Positions 43,503 through 52,028 of a stretch of DNA of 64,000 nucleotides are shown here, piece after piece. The notes below the pieces were generated by a model. It ran no database searches. It saw nothing but the letters and a program-made list of their open reading frames with translations, and was not told the DNA's origin. Each line of letters starts with the position of its first letter. Position 1 is the stretch's first letter. Location of the stretch: NCBI RefSeq assembly GCF_021354595.1, contig NZ_JADWYJ010000005.1, positions 434,001 to 498,000 on the forward strand, given 5' to 3'. This DNA is from Maribellus sp. CM-23 (GTDB lineage: Bacteria; Bacteroidota; Bacteroidia; Bacteroidales; Prolixibacteraceae). Position numbers and translations under genes: made by a program.

Positions 43503-44327
43503 ATGTCTTTTACAACAGCTGACGTAGTTAAACTGCGTAAAGTATCCGGTGCAGGGATGATGGATTGCAAAAATGCCCTGGCGGAAGCCGAAGGTAACTT
43601 TGAAAGAGCACTCGAAATTATCCGCGAAAAAGGAAAACTGATTGCTAACAAACGTGCAGACCGTGACGCTGCTGAAGGCGTTGCTCTGTCGAAAGTTACT
43701 GAAGATGGCAAATTCGGTGCATTGGTTGTACTGAACTGCGAAACCGACTTCGTAGCTAAGAACGAAAGCTTTGTTGCATTTGCTGAAAGAATTCTGAATG
43801 CAGCACTCGAAAATAAAGTGGAAAGCCTGGAAGCTCTGAAAGCCATTGAGCTTGAAGGAACTGCCATTGAAGCATTGGTAACTGAACAAACCGGTGTAAC
43901 AGGTGAAAAACTGGAACTTTCGTACTATAAATGTTTGAGCGATGCAGCTGTAGTTGGTTATATCCACCCAGGAAACAAACTGGCTACAATGGTAAGTTTC
44001 AACAAAGAAGTGGAAGCTCAGGTAGGAAAAGATGTGGCTATGCAGGTAGCAGCTATGTCTCCGCTTGCAGTTGACGAGTCTTCTATTCCACAAGCTGAAA
44101 TCGATAAAGAACTTGCTTTTGCGAAAGAAAAATACCGTAACGAAGGTAAACCTGAAGAAATGATCGAAAAGATCGCTATGGGTTCACTGAACAAATGGTA
44201 CAAAGACGTAACACTTTTGAACCAGATTTACGTGAAAGATGGAAAAATCTCCATCAAAGATTTCCTGAAGCAAAACGATGCTGAATTGACAGTAACAGCT
44301 TTTGACCGTTATTCGTTGAATGCTTAA
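43503..44327 (+). CDS. tsf: Elongation factor Ts
   Basis: Encodes 274 residues. The N-terminal UBA-like module has VVKLRKVSGAGMMDCKNALA; the core carries the conserved VLNCETDFVAKNESFVAFA. It exchanges GDP for GTP on EF-Tu. Standard length for the family. It lies 37 bases after rpsB and ends at a clear terminator. Confidence 0.97.
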   Translation: MSFTTADVVKLRKVSGAGMMDCKNALAEAEGNFERALEIIREKGKLIANKRADRDAAEGVALSKVTEDGKFGALVVLNCETDFVAKNESFVAFAERILNAALENKVESLEALKAIELEGTAIEALVTEQTGVTGEKLELSYYKCLSDAAVVGYIHPGNKLATMVSFNKEVEAQVGKDVAMQVAAMSPLAVDESSIPQAEIDKELAFAKEKYRNEGKPEEMIEKIAMGSLNKWYKDVTLLNQIYVKDGKISIKDFLKQNDAELTVTAFDRYSLNA

Positions 44328-44350
44328 TCCGAAGCTAAAGAAATAAATAA

Positions 44351-44379
44351 AAGGGTTGTCGTTTGACAGCCCTTTTTTT
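44351..44379 (+). terminator. Terminator of the rplM-tsf operon
   Basis: A 10-bp stem AAGGGTTGTC (44351-44360) / GACAGCCCTT, with one G-T pair and loop GTTT, is followed by a T tract, 23 bases after the tsf stop. Confidence 0.88.
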
Positions 44380-44400
44380 GTGCCTCACTTTTGGAAAAAG

Positions 44401-44430
44401 AAAGCCTCCCGCCTGGTGGCGAAAGGCTTT
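44401..44430 (-). terminator. Terminator of the T9SS cargo gene
   Basis: A two-part stem: AAAGCCT (44401-44407) / AGGCTTT (44424-44430) around CGCC/GGCG with a TGGT loop. On the minus strand it is followed by TCTTTTTCC and lies 26 bases past the gene's stop. Confidence 0.7.
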
Positions 44431-44455
44431 TAGCTTTATGCTGTTTGAAGTTTGC

Positions 44456-46222
44456 CTAGCGATTTAACACCAGGCGTTGTACGTTGGTTACTTTTCCGTC
44501 CTGGATCAATCGTACCAGGTAAATGCCGGTTGTGGCTTTGGTGCCGTTGGCTTTGTCTCCTTTCCATACAAATCGATGCATGCCTTCCTGAAGTTCGCCG
44601 TTGGTGAGTATCTTGATTTCCTGCCCAAACAGGTTATAGATGCTCAGGTTAACGTTGGAATTCTGTTCCAGTTTAAATTCTATTTTTGTTTGGGAGCTGA
44701 ACGGATTGGGATAAATGTCAAATGCTGGTTTCTCTTTCGGGATAATATCCACGGTCGTTTTTGAATCGGCCGATTTTACCACAATTGTACTAAAGTGTTC
44801 AATTGATGCATAAATCCGGTTTCGGGCAGTATCAATCCGTGCAATCTGATCGTCTACCGAAACAAAGCCGGTATTGTCGGCAAAGAAAACATCCAGATCC
44901 ATCGGATCAATCCCTAGCGAATCAAGCAGATCTTGCTTGTAAACCAGTTTTAACTCAACAGGAATATTAAACCAATATGGTTCAACAATAGTATCAGAAC
45001 CTGCCGGCACAACACTGAATTTTACGCCCGTAATAATGTCTTCGCTAAATTCAACCTCCGTGCTGTCTTCGTTCATCTCAGCGTATTTCTCCGGGATGAA
45101 CATGTAAATGTCAATGTCTTCGCTAATACAGCCAAAAGGGAAATGTAACATCCCTGCATTCAGAATATTCAGCGGGTAGGGAAGTCCGCCTATTTTATAG
45201 GATTCTCCTTCTTTGAAATATTTGGGATGCAGTTCGTTTCCGTTAGGCAGAACGCGCCTTATCGAAATGGTGTTTACCTCCAGGTCAACTGTAGAGTCAA
45301 CAACCAGCAACTCAACCGAAGCCTCAAAATTGGAGTAATTAGCGGTTACCAGTGTCATTCCGGTTTCGCCCGTTAACGTAAGCAGGCCGTCTTCATCAAT
45401 TTTTGCCACGGTTGTGTCTGTTACGCTCCAGTTGTAGGTCGTATTCTGATGCTTGATCCCGTTTGTTTTGTAGGCTGCAGAATATTGAATTGGGGCGTTT
45501 CCTACATAAACCATCATGTCGTCCGGGGTGATGGTGAGTTGTTTTCCCTTGTTGTTTTGTTTGTCTTTTTCCTTCTGGATTTTTTCCTTTTTCTCACGTG
45601 TTTCGTACACCGTAATTTTGGCCGTGTCGGCTAAATCTCCCAGGCGGGCTATAATAATTCCTTTTCCCGGTGCTTCGGCTGAATAAAACAGGTTGGGGAT
45701 CGAGTCGGAAAACATACCAACTTCCATTGGTTCCACCCACCATTCAAAAGTGGTGTCGATTTTGACTCCCGTGGAATCGATATAAAATGCCCGAAGTTCA
45801 ACCGAATCACTGATTTCAACGCGAATATTATCCGGAACAATTTTGATTTTTGGATATTCATCCTCCATCATTCCATCGTCGTCATCAGGTTTTGGAGTGC
45901 CCGTCACCGTCAGCATTACGGTATCCCGGAGGTCTTTGTATTTGGCAATCAAATAACCTTCGCCGGGGTGGCTTGCTACTAATTTTCCGTTCTTGTCAAC
46001 TTTTCCCAGGTAACCGGGTTCGGTGATCCATCCAATTTTAGCATCCGAAACCAGATTTCCGTTACCGTCGGTATATTCGGCTGTAACAAGGGTGTCCCCC
46101 TGCGGATCCAGGGTAATGTCTCCAACGGTAATTACCAGGGATTCCTGGCTTTTGGCTGCGAAGCTTAAAAGTAAAGCCGCGGCGATTAACAGGGGTTTTG
46201 TCGATGAGTAAAATTTCTTCAT
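44456..46222 (-). CDS. Secreted protein with Ig-like repeats and a T9SS type A sorting domain
   Basis: Encodes 588 residues. A Sec signal peptide (about 1-25, ending AAKSQ) is followed by three Ig-like (BIG-type) repeats at about 27-107, 122-207 and 225-310, each with a G-K-V-D-x-x-G-x-L-like turn or close relative. A unique region of about 190 residues follows, then the C-terminal type IX sorting domain (about 512-588: FDIYPNPFSSQTKIEF, NLSIYNLFGQEI, GIYLVRLIQDGK). It is exported across the outer membrane by T9SS and likely anchored on the surface. A Lys/Glu-rich linker (REKKEKIQKEKDKQNNKGK) sits between repeats two and three. The function is not known. Confidence 0.88.
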   Translation of the reverse strand: MKKFYSSTKPLLIAAALLLSFAAKSQESLVITVGDITLDPQGDTLVTAEYTDGNGNLVSDAKIGWITEPGYLGKVDKNGKLVASHPGEGYLIAKYKDLRDTVMLTVTGTPKPDDDDGMMEDEYPKIKIVPDNIRVEISDSVELRAFYIDSTGVKIDTTFEWWVEPMEVGMFSDSIPNLFYSAEAPGKGIIIARLGDLADTAKITVYETREKKEKIQKEKDKQNNKGKQLTITPDDMMVYVGNAPIQYSAAYKTNGIKHQNTTYNWSVTDTTVAKIDEDGLLTLTGETGMTLVTANYSNFEASVELLVVDSTVDLEVNTISIRRVLPNGNELHPKYFKEGESYKIGGLPYPLNILNAGMLHFPFGCISEDIDIYMFIPEKYAEMNEDSTEVEFSEDIITGVKFSVVPAGSDTIVEPYWFNIPVELKLVYKQDLLDSLGIDPMDLDVFFADNTGFVSVDDQIARIDTARNRIYASIEHFSTIVVKSADSKTTVDIIPKEKPAFDIYPNPFSSQTKIEFKLEQNSNVNLSIYNLFGQEIKILTNGELQEGMHRFVWKGDKANGTKATTGIYLVRLIQDGKVTNVQRLVLNR

Positions 46223-46712
46223 ACGTTTTCTTCTTAGTGGTAATTCATAAAATTTGCTCCTTAGCCGGGAGGCTGCCGGAACTGGTTTAAAAGAATAAAG
46301 CCTGATTAATTGCTTCCAACAGTATCAGAAAGTTGTATCTCAGTCAAAAAATGCTATTCAATTTACTGAAAATCAGTATAAAAAGCAAGTGAATGCTGGT
46401 TTTATCCGGCACCATTGGCAATCAAAAAAGCTAATTAAATTATTTGCGTCCTTCTTAGTAATATTCGGAAATCGGCTAAAAGGTAATCTTCCGAAGGCCT
46501 TGTTTTGCTACTCTGGAGCAGCTTTCAGATCATAAATACCGGAGGGTGATGTCTGATTCTTCTCTTAAAGGGAACCTATCGGTATGTGTTCTTCGTATAA
46601 GCCAATACGGAAAAACACTAAAAAGGAAGTGTGATGAATGGTTGGAAAAACCTGAGCGTTATTAGGAGCCCGGTTTTTAAGCCGGATGGAAAACGTTTAA
46701 AAGGAAAAAGTC
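46223..46712. other. Intergenic region upstream of the T9SS cargo gene and the first microprotein
   Basis: About 490 bases between divergent genes. A 54-codon frame from 46634 overlaps the microprotein in another frame and is not credible. No consensus promoter could be fixed. Confidence 0.35.
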
Positions 46713-46805
46713 ATGGGAGCACTTATCGCATACGGTGTCCTGATGGTGATTGTGATTGCAATAGTGTTGTATTTGAGCTATCAGGATGTAAAACATGATG
46801 GATGA
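46713..46805 (+). CDS. 30-residue single-pass membrane microprotein, copy 1
   Basis: A 30-codon frame with a purine-rich AAAAGGAAAAAG stretch just before its ATG. The product is one hydrophobic helix (about residues 4-20) followed by YLSYQDVKHDG. A second gene at 47896 encodes a protein of exactly the same length, alignable without gaps, with 13 identical residues including the Y-L-S-Y-x-D-V-K end. Conservation between the copies at protein level, with much less at DNA level, argues that both are translated. No known small-protein family (CydX, KdpF, CcoS and similar) is matched. Function unknown. Confidence 0.7.
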   Translation: MGALIAYGVLMVIVIAIVLYLSYQDVKHDG

Positions 46806-46908
46806 AAAAGTGTTGGGTTCGATGAATCAGAGATATTTCCCTTTTTTGTCGCTTGGGGTAGTAAGCCGCAGAAAGGGAAGGTCTGCGTTCTTCGGATTTC
46901 TTTGTTAT

Positions 46909-46933
46909 AAAAAAGCCTTCATAATGTGAAGGC
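46909..46933 (-). terminator. Terminator of tRNA-Thr
   Basis: A perfect 7-bp stem GCCTTCA (46915-46921) / TGAAGGC (46927-46933). On the minus strand six T follow (plus-strand A at 46909-46914). It lies 76 bases past the tRNA 3' end. Confidence 0.75.
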
Positions 46934-46950
46934 AGTCGTAAAAATATTTT

Positions 46951-46968
46951 TGAGCCTCTCACGGGACT
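46951..46968. repeat. Direct repeat of the tRNA-Thr 3' end
   Basis: TGAGCCTCTCACGGGACT at 46951-46968 is identical to 47007-47024, which is the 3' end of tRNA-Thr. The copies are 56 bases apart, and the space between holds the hairpin CCCGAT/ATCGGG. It looks like an att-type scar or a local duplication. Confidence 0.7.
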
Positions 46969-47008
46969 TCCCGATTTTCATCGGGACAGGCTTCTCCTCC
47001 CGTTCGTG

Positions 47009-47081
47009 AGCCTCTCACGGGACTCGAACCCGCGACCTGCTCATTACGAATGAGCTGCTCTACCAGCTGAGCTAAAGAGGC
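47009..47081 (-). tRNA. tRNA-Thr (anticodon CGT)
   Basis: On the minus strand the cloverleaf is complete. The acceptor stem is GCCTCTT/GAGAGGC with a T-G pair at the seventh position, and the D arm is GCTCAGCTGGTAGAGC. The anticodon stem GCTCA/TGAGC carries loop TTCGTAA (anticodon CGT), and the T arm has GGTTCGAGTCC. The 73rd base is T and CCA is not encoded. Reads the Thr codon ACG. A partial copy of its 3' end lies downstream. Confidence 0.95.
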
Positions 47082-47196
47082 TTATTGATGTACGAAGTAA
47101 GTAATTTAAGCGAAAATTTACAATAGAAAACTGGCGCATTTTCATCAAAAATGACCGTTTAAAATTAGGGGCCAAGCCCGAGGCTCCGAAAGATTT

Positions 47197-47562
47197 TTAT
47201 TTTCGTGTAAATACTAACTTTTCGCCGTCTTCCGTGATCGTGAGCGTATCTCCGGAGACAGAGAAGGTAAGAACAGCAACTTCGCCGCTTTCGGTGATCG
47301 TGAGTGTTGAGCCGTTTATGCTGTACGTAAAGCTGGTCGTTTCGCTTTCAGTTTCACCCTCAATAACCATTACCAGTTTTGAGGTGCCGGTGTGGTTGGC
47401 ATTAAAGGTCATGGTAACTGTCATCGAGAATCCTTCCCACGATTCAACATGTTCCCAGGTTCCGAGAATTGAATCATCGGAGGAATCGTCTTTGTCGCAT
47501 GCCGAAAGGCTGATCAGCAAAAAAAACATTGTAATGATGGCAAGAAAACGCAGCTGGTTCAT
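47197..47562 (-). CDS. Lipocalin-like small lipoprotein
   Basis: Encodes 121 residues from the ATG at 47562; the frame is open to 47652, but the residues before MNQLRFLAIITMFF are not a signal sequence. A lipoprotein signal ends LISLSAC (Cys22), followed by an Asp/Ser-rich linker. Then comes a beta-rich domain starting ILGTWEHVE with regular strand repeats (STLTITESGEVAVLTF, DTLTITEDGEKLVF). This is the pattern of the lipocalin-like/DUF5004 lipoproteins common in Bacteroidetes. Function unknown. It lies between the tRNA and the second microprotein. Confidence 0.78.
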   Translation of the reverse strand: MNQLRFLAIITMFFLLISLSACDKDDSSDDSILGTWEHVESWEGFSMTVTMTFNANHTGTSKLVMVIEGETESETTSFTYSINGSTLTITESGEVAVLTFSVSGDTLTITEDGEKLVFTRK

Positions 47563-47895
47563 GATTTTAGGATTTTGGTTTTGCCTACTCTTATCGATTT
47601 TGGGCTTACTCGGATAATATTTGCGTTCAAATAATCTTCCGGAGAATATCAAAATAACGGCTTGGTACCAGGCACTGGATTAAACATGCACTACAAGTTA
47701 CGACAAATTTATGAACAGCGAATAACGTTCCACAGGCCTTCTGCACAAAGGCTTTTCGGGTTTTTTACGGAAGCATATAAACAGAGGGTGTTTAATAAGT
47801 TTCTTGAATACAGGTGCTTGCGTTGGTTGTTTCGTAGTAATTTAAAACAGAAATAACCGACGCGGATCATAACGTGTCGGACAAAACTTAGAGTT
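47563..47895. other. Intergenic region before the second microprotein
   Basis: A 56-codon basic frame (47686-47856) exists but has no supporting feature. At 47857-47880 an 8-bp stem CCGACGCG/CGTGTCGG (one G-T pair) with an 8-base loop lies 15 bases before the microprotein ATG and could influence its translation. Confidence 0.4.
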
Positions 47896-47988
47896 ATGGT
47901 AGCAATTATTACTTATGCAATTCTTTTGCTGATGGTGGTTTCTGTGATGATGTATCTAAGTTACCGGGATGTGAAGCAAAATCGTTAA
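47896..47988 (+). CDS. 30-residue single-pass membrane microprotein, copy 2
   Basis: Same length and layout as the gene at 46713: a hydrophobic helix at about residues 3-20 followed by YLSYRDVKQNR. Thirteen of thirty residues are identical in an ungapped alignment (Met1, Ala3, Ile5, Tyr7, Leu10, Val14, then Y-L-S-Y, D-V-K). Basic and polar residues at the end suggest the C-terminus faces the cytoplasm. A hairpin precedes it and no terminator was seen directly after it. Function unknown. Confidence 0.7.
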   Translation: MVAIITYAILLLMVVSVMMYLSYRDVKQNR

Positions 47989-48178
47989 CGTAGTTAGCGA
48001 ATTTCTGAAAATCCCCGCAGGGTGGACTGAGGCGCGCTGCTCAGTCAAGGAAAGTTTGCCCTCGTATTTTCCAGAAGAATCATCCTTTTCAAAGATTAAA
48101 TATTCAATGTAAAACTCCCAATTTCCAATAACCAGAAATTGAAAATTTATTATTGATCATTGGAACTTTCCCGGATAC

Positions 48179-48210
48179 AAAAAAGCCCCTCCATCAACTG
48201 ATGAAGAGGC
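48179..48210 (-). terminator. Terminator of lysS
   Basis: A 12-bp stem (48185-48196 / 48199-48210, three G-T pairs) is followed on the minus strand by six T, 26 bases past the lysS stop. Confidence 0.8.
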
Positions 48211-48235
48211 CCTGCTATTATCTGGTTTTATTTGT

Positions 48236-49942
48236 CTATAGCAATGAAACTGTCAGTCCGGCTTCGGCATTTTCTACTTTCGCCACTTTTTTGCTCGTCA
48301 GCCCTTTAATGGCTTTGTCCCATTTTTTGTTGCTGAGTTCCGATTTCGCTTTTAAGTCGTTCAGGTCGATCGGTGACGTTTCTTTCAGCAGTTCGAAAAC
48401 CACTTTCTCATCTTCCGACAACTCAACGGCTTTTTTCTCCGGCTTCATTTGCGGGAAGAACAACACATCCTGGATCGACGGGCTGTTGGTCATAAACATA
48501 GTCAGACGGTCCATCCCGATGCCCATTCCCGATGTAGGAGGCATACCGTATTCCAGTGCGCGCAGGAAGTCCTGGTCGATAAACATCGCTTCGTCGTCGC
48601 CTTTTTCCGAAAGTTTCAGCTGGTCTTCAAAACGTTCGCGCTGGTCGATCGGGTCGTTCAGCTCCGAGTAAGCATTGGCCAGCTCTTTCCCGTTTACCAT
48701 CAGCTCAAAACGTTCGGTCAGTTCCGGGTTGTCACGGTGTTTTTTGGTAAGTGGTGACATTTCAACCGGGTAGTCAGTAATAAATGTTGGCTGAATGTAA
48801 TGGTGCTCACATTTTTCACCAAAGATCTCGTCGATCAGTTTGCCTTTCCCCATTGTTTCATCGGTCTCAATATCGAGTTTGTCGCAAATCTCGCGCAACT
48901 CAGCTTCCGATTTTCCGGAGATATCGTAACCGGTATGTTCTTTAATCGCATCTGTCATGGTTACACGTGGGAACGGAGCTTTGTAGTCGATAATATGCTC
49001 GCCCAGCTGAACTTTGGTTGTTCCGTGCAAAGCCAGCGCCACACGTTCGCAAATCTCCTCGGTGAACTCCATCATCCACTTGTAGTCTTTGTAAGCCACG
49101 TAAATCTCCATTACGGTGAATTCCGGGTTATGCGTGCGGTCCATCCCTTCGTTGCGGAAGTCTTTTGCAAACTCGTAAACACCTTCAAAGCCACCCACGA
49201 TCAGTCGTTTCAGGTAAAGCTCGTTGGCAATACGCATGTACAAAGGCATGTTCAGCGCGTTGTGGTGCGTAATAAACGGACGCGCAGCAGCGCCTCCCGG
49301 AATCGGCTGCAAAATCGGAGTTTCCACTTCGTGGTAGCCGTATTCGTTGAACATTTGGCGCATGGTGTTGTAGATCTTTGTACGTTTTACAAAGGTGTCT
49401 TTCACCTGCGGATTCACGATCAGGTCGACATAACGCTGACGGTACCGCTGCTCCGGATCGGTAAATGCATCAAATGTTTTTCCTTCTTTTTCTTTAACCA
49501 CCGGAAGCGGCCGCAGCGATTTGCTTAGCACGGTAAGCTCTTTTACATGAACGGTAAGCTCGCCCATTTGCGTAATAAAAGCAAAGCCTTTTACTCCAAT
49601 AATGTCACCAATGTCAAGCAGCTTTTTGAATACCTCGTTGTACAGGGTTTTGTCTTCTACTGTGCAAATTTCATCGCGGTTTATGTAAATCTGAATACGC
49701 CCTTCCTGATCCTGGATTTCGGCAAATGCTGCTTTCCCCATGATGCGGCGGCTCATCAGTCGTCCGGCAATCACAACATCCTGGAAATTATTGTCTTCTT
49801 CCTTGTAGTTATTTTTTATAGCGGCAGAAGTAGCGTTTACATGATACTGTGCAGCAGGGTAGGGCTCAATCCCCAATTCCCGCATTTTTTGCAACGAATT
49901 TCTTCTGATTAACTCCTGTTCGCTTAATTCCTGGTGACTCAT
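48236..49942 (-). CDS. lysS: Lysyl-tRNA synthetase, class II
   Basis: Encodes 568 residues from the ATG at 49942 (SHQELSEQELIRRNSLQKMR); the frame is open 99 bases further, but that part is not typical. An N-terminal OB anticodon-binding domain (about 50-150) precedes the catalytic core, with motif 2 FRNEGMDRTHNPEFT and motif 3 GMGIGMDRLTMF. After the core there is a C-terminal extension of about 70 residues (LSEDEKVVFELLKETSPIDL onward) resembling a small winged-helix-like module, common in Bacteroidetes LysS. Charges tRNA-Lys. Confidence 0.96.
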   Translation of the reverse strand: MSHQELSEQELIRRNSLQKMRELGIEPYPAAQYHVNATSAAIKNNYKEEDNNFQDVVIAGRLMSRRIMGKAAFAEIQDQEGRIQIYINRDEICTVEDKTLYNEVFKKLLDIGDIIGVKGFAFITQMGELTVHVKELTVLSKSLRPLPVVKEKEGKTFDAFTDPEQRYRQRYVDLIVNPQVKDTFVKRTKIYNTMRQMFNEYGYHEVETPILQPIPGGAAARPFITHHNALNMPLYMRIANELYLKRLIVGGFEGVYEFAKDFRNEGMDRTHNPEFTVMEIYVAYKDYKWMMEFTEEICERVALALHGTTKVQLGEHIIDYKAPFPRVTMTDAIKEHTGYDISGKSEAELREICDKLDIETDETMGKGKLIDEIFGEKCEHHYIQPTFITDYPVEMSPLTKKHRDNPELTERFELMVNGKELANAYSELNDPIDQRERFEDQLKLSEKGDDEAMFIDQDFLRALEYGMPPTSGMGIGMDRLTMFMTNSPSIQDVLFFPQMKPEKKAVELSEDEKVVFELLKETSPIDLNDLKAKSELSNKKWDKAIKGLTSKKVAKVENAEAGLTVSLL

Positions 49943-50038
49943 TTTATAATCTGTTTTTGGTTCCCCTTCTGCCGGAAAATTCAAGCTATTTTGCCGGAGA
50001 CAAAGAGGTAACTTGCTGAATGTTTGCAAAAATTTCGG

Positions 50039-50046
50039 CAAAGATA
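50039..50046 (-). promoter_or_regulatory. Predicted -7 element for lysS
   Basis: TATCTTTG on the minus strand fully matches TAnnTTTG; the leader to the ATG at 49942 would be about 90 bases. No clear -33 box. Confidence 0.45.
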
Positions 50047-50254
50047 ATAAAACAAGTTGCTCGTGCTTTTTCCTGTTTGCGAAATGCCGCCAAAGTTTTT
50101 AAACGATAACATAGTGTTCATGAATCGCTTGCCGGTTTTAGCGAGATGAGAACAGAAACGAAACCTGTATTTCCGGATGTATTTGGCTTTGTAGCAGTGT
50201 TGAAAAAATAATCGGACAATTTTAGGTTTTTTTTCTATATGAACGGGCATTTTG

Positions 50255-50262
50255 TATCTTTG
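50255..50262 (+). promoter_or_regulatory. Predicted -7 element for recJ
   Basis: TATCTTTG fully matches TAnnTTTG. A TTTT at 50231-50234 stands near the expected -33 position. The start site would be near 50269, 28 bases before the recJ ATG. Confidence 0.5.
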
Positions 50263-50296
50263 CTAACTTCTTTTCAGGAATCAACAAAAACGCGGA

Positions 50297-52027
50297 ATGG
50301 AAAAAATCTGGAACTTTAAAAAACAAGGCGACCAAAACGAGGTAAAACACCTTTCCGCTGCGTTGAACGTAAACATGGTAATCGCCCGTCTGCTGGTCGA
50401 CAGGGGCATTAAAACCTACAACGAAGCCAAAGCTTTTTTTCGTCCCCGCCTAAGTGATCTGCACGATCCGTTTCTGATGAAAAATATGAAAGAAGCGGTG
50501 GAACGTCTGGAAAGAGCCATTGAAAAACAGGAGAAAGTAATTGTTTACGGCGATTACGATGTGGATGGCACTACTTCTGTGGCCCTGATGTATCTTTTCC
50601 TGAAAGAAAGAATCAAAGAGATTGAATATTACATTCCCGACAGGTACAGCGAAGGTTATGGGATTTCGCCCAAAAGCATTGAATACGCTGCCGAAAACGG
50701 AGTGACGCTGATTGTTGCGCTCGACTGCGGAATTAAAGCGGTTGAGAAGATTGAAAAAGCCAAAGAACTTGGGATCGACTTTATTATCTGCGATCATCAC
50801 AACCCAGGAGAACAGGTGCCAAACGCAACAGCTGTGCTGGATCCCAAACAGCCCGGGTGCGAATATCCTTACAAAGAACTTTCAGGTTGTGGGGTTGGTT
50901 TTAAATTACTGCAGGCTTTCTGTATCAAAAACGAGATTGACCATGAAGAAATTTATGACCTGCTCGACTTGGTGGCAGTGAGTATTGCAGCCGACATTGT
51001 GCCCATTACAGGCGAGAACCGGGTGCTGGCTTACTACGGACTGAAGAAACTGAATTCGGATCCGGGAGTGGGGCTGCAAACCATTATCAATTTTGCCGGA
51101 ATCAACGGAAGCGACATCACCATCAGTGATATTGTTTTTAAGATCGGGCCGCGTTTAAATGCTTCGGGAAGGATCGAGCACGGAAAGAAATCGGTGCAAA
51201 TTCTGGTTTCTGACGATGTGGATAAGTCGGACCTTTTGGGGGAAGAAATTGACTCGTTTAATGAAATCCGGAAAACGCTGGACCGCGACATTACCCAGGA
51301 AGCGCTGGATACCATTGAAAACAGTGCGGAGCTAAAAGCGATGAACAGTACGGTTTTATATAATCGAGACTGGCACAAAGGGGTTGTCGGGATCGTGGCT
51401 TCGCGTGTTACGGAATACTATTACAGGCCAACGGTGATTCTTACCGAATCGAACGGACTGGCTACCGGATCGGCCCGTTCAGTGCGCGATTTCGATTTGT
51501 ACGAAGCCATCGGGCAGTGCAGCGATTTGCTGGAGTCGTACGGAGGCCACATGTATGCCGCCGGGCTTACCATGAAAATCGAACACATTCCGGAATTTAA
51601 AAAGCGCTTTGAAGAAATTGTGACGCGTCAGATTACCGATCAGCAACAAATTCAGTCGATTGAAATTGACGCAAAAATTACGCTGAGTGAAATCACCCCG
51701 CGTTTCTTTCGCATACTGAAACAGTTTGCGCCTTTCGGGCCACACAATATGATGCCGGTATTTGTTACGGAAGATGTTTTTGATGCCGGAACCAGCCGTT
51801 GCGTAGGGAAAAACAAAGAACACCTGAAACTGGATTTGGTAGAGCCCGATGTAAATTCCGGTATTTTCCCCGGGATCGCTTTTAACCAGTCGGATGCTTA
51901 CGACCTGATCACTTCCGGTTCTCCTTTTGATATTTGCTACTCGATCAACGAAAACGAATACCGTGGCAAAACCAGTCTTCAGTTATTTATCCGCGATATC
52001 AAAAAGCGCGAATCGTTTGGCTGGTAG
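50297..52027 (+). CDS. recJ: Single-stranded-DNA-specific exonuclease RecJ
   Basis: Encodes 576 residues. The DHH phosphoesterase motifs are VYGDYDVDGTTSVAL, ALDCGIK and ICDHHNPG; the DHHA1 domain has SYGGHMYAAGLTM, and a C-terminal OB domain covers about 450-560. RecJ degrades single-stranded DNA 5' to 3' in recombination and mismatch or base-excision repair. Standard length. It converges on the HAD phosphatase gene with one base between stop codons. Confidence 0.96.
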   Translation: MEKIWNFKKQGDQNEVKHLSAALNVNMVIARLLVDRGIKTYNEAKAFFRPRLSDLHDPFLMKNMKEAVERLERAIEKQEKVIVYGDYDVDGTTSVALMYLFLKERIKEIEYYIPDRYSEGYGISPKSIEYAAENGVTLIVALDCGIKAVEKIEKAKELGIDFIICDHHNPGEQVPNATAVLDPKQPGCEYPYKELSGCGVGFKLLQAFCIKNEIDHEEIYDLLDLVAVSIAADIVPITGENRVLAYYGLKKLNSDPGVGLQTIINFAGINGSDITISDIVFKIGPRLNASGRIEHGKKSVQILVSDDVDKSDLLGEEIDSFNEIRKTLDRDITQEALDTIENSAELKAMNSTVLYNRDWHKGVVGIVASRVTEYYYRPTVILTESNGLATGSARSVRDFDLYEAIGQCSDLLESYGGHMYAAGLTMKIEHIPEFKKRFEEIVTRQITDQQQIQSIEIDAKITLSEITPRFFRILKQFAPFGPHNMMPVFVTEDVFDAGTSRCVGKNKEHLKLDLVEPDVNSGIFPGIAFNQSDAYDLITSGSPFDICYSINENEYRGKTSLQLFIRDIKKRESFGW

Positions 52028-52028
52028 T

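Larger units (their letters stand above)
49943..50296. other. Divergent lysS-recJ intergenic region
   Basis: No gene seen. It contains one -7 element for each direction: TATCTTTG on the minus strand at 50039-50046 for lysS, and TATCTTTG on the plus strand at 50255-50262 for recJ. Confidence 0.5.

Noticed and set aside
43485..44093. A 202-codon minus-strand frame.
   Set aside because: Antisense to tsf; product is Phe/Cys/Ser-rich with no recognisable domain.
46634..46798. A 54-codon frame overlapping the first microprotein in another frame.
   Set aside because: No counterpart exists at the second microprotein, while the 30-codon frame is conserved between both.
46723..46962. A 79-codon minus-strand frame over the first microprotein and the tRNA-Thr terminator.
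   Set aside because: It runs through a terminator and a tRNA-derived repeat; basic, low-complexity product.
47686..47856. A 56-codon basic frame upstream of the second microprotein.
   Set aside because: No signal, family or paralogue supports it; left as part of the intergenic region.
48800..49528. A 242-codon open frame on the plus strand.
   Set aside because: Antisense to lysS. Shadow frame from codon bias.
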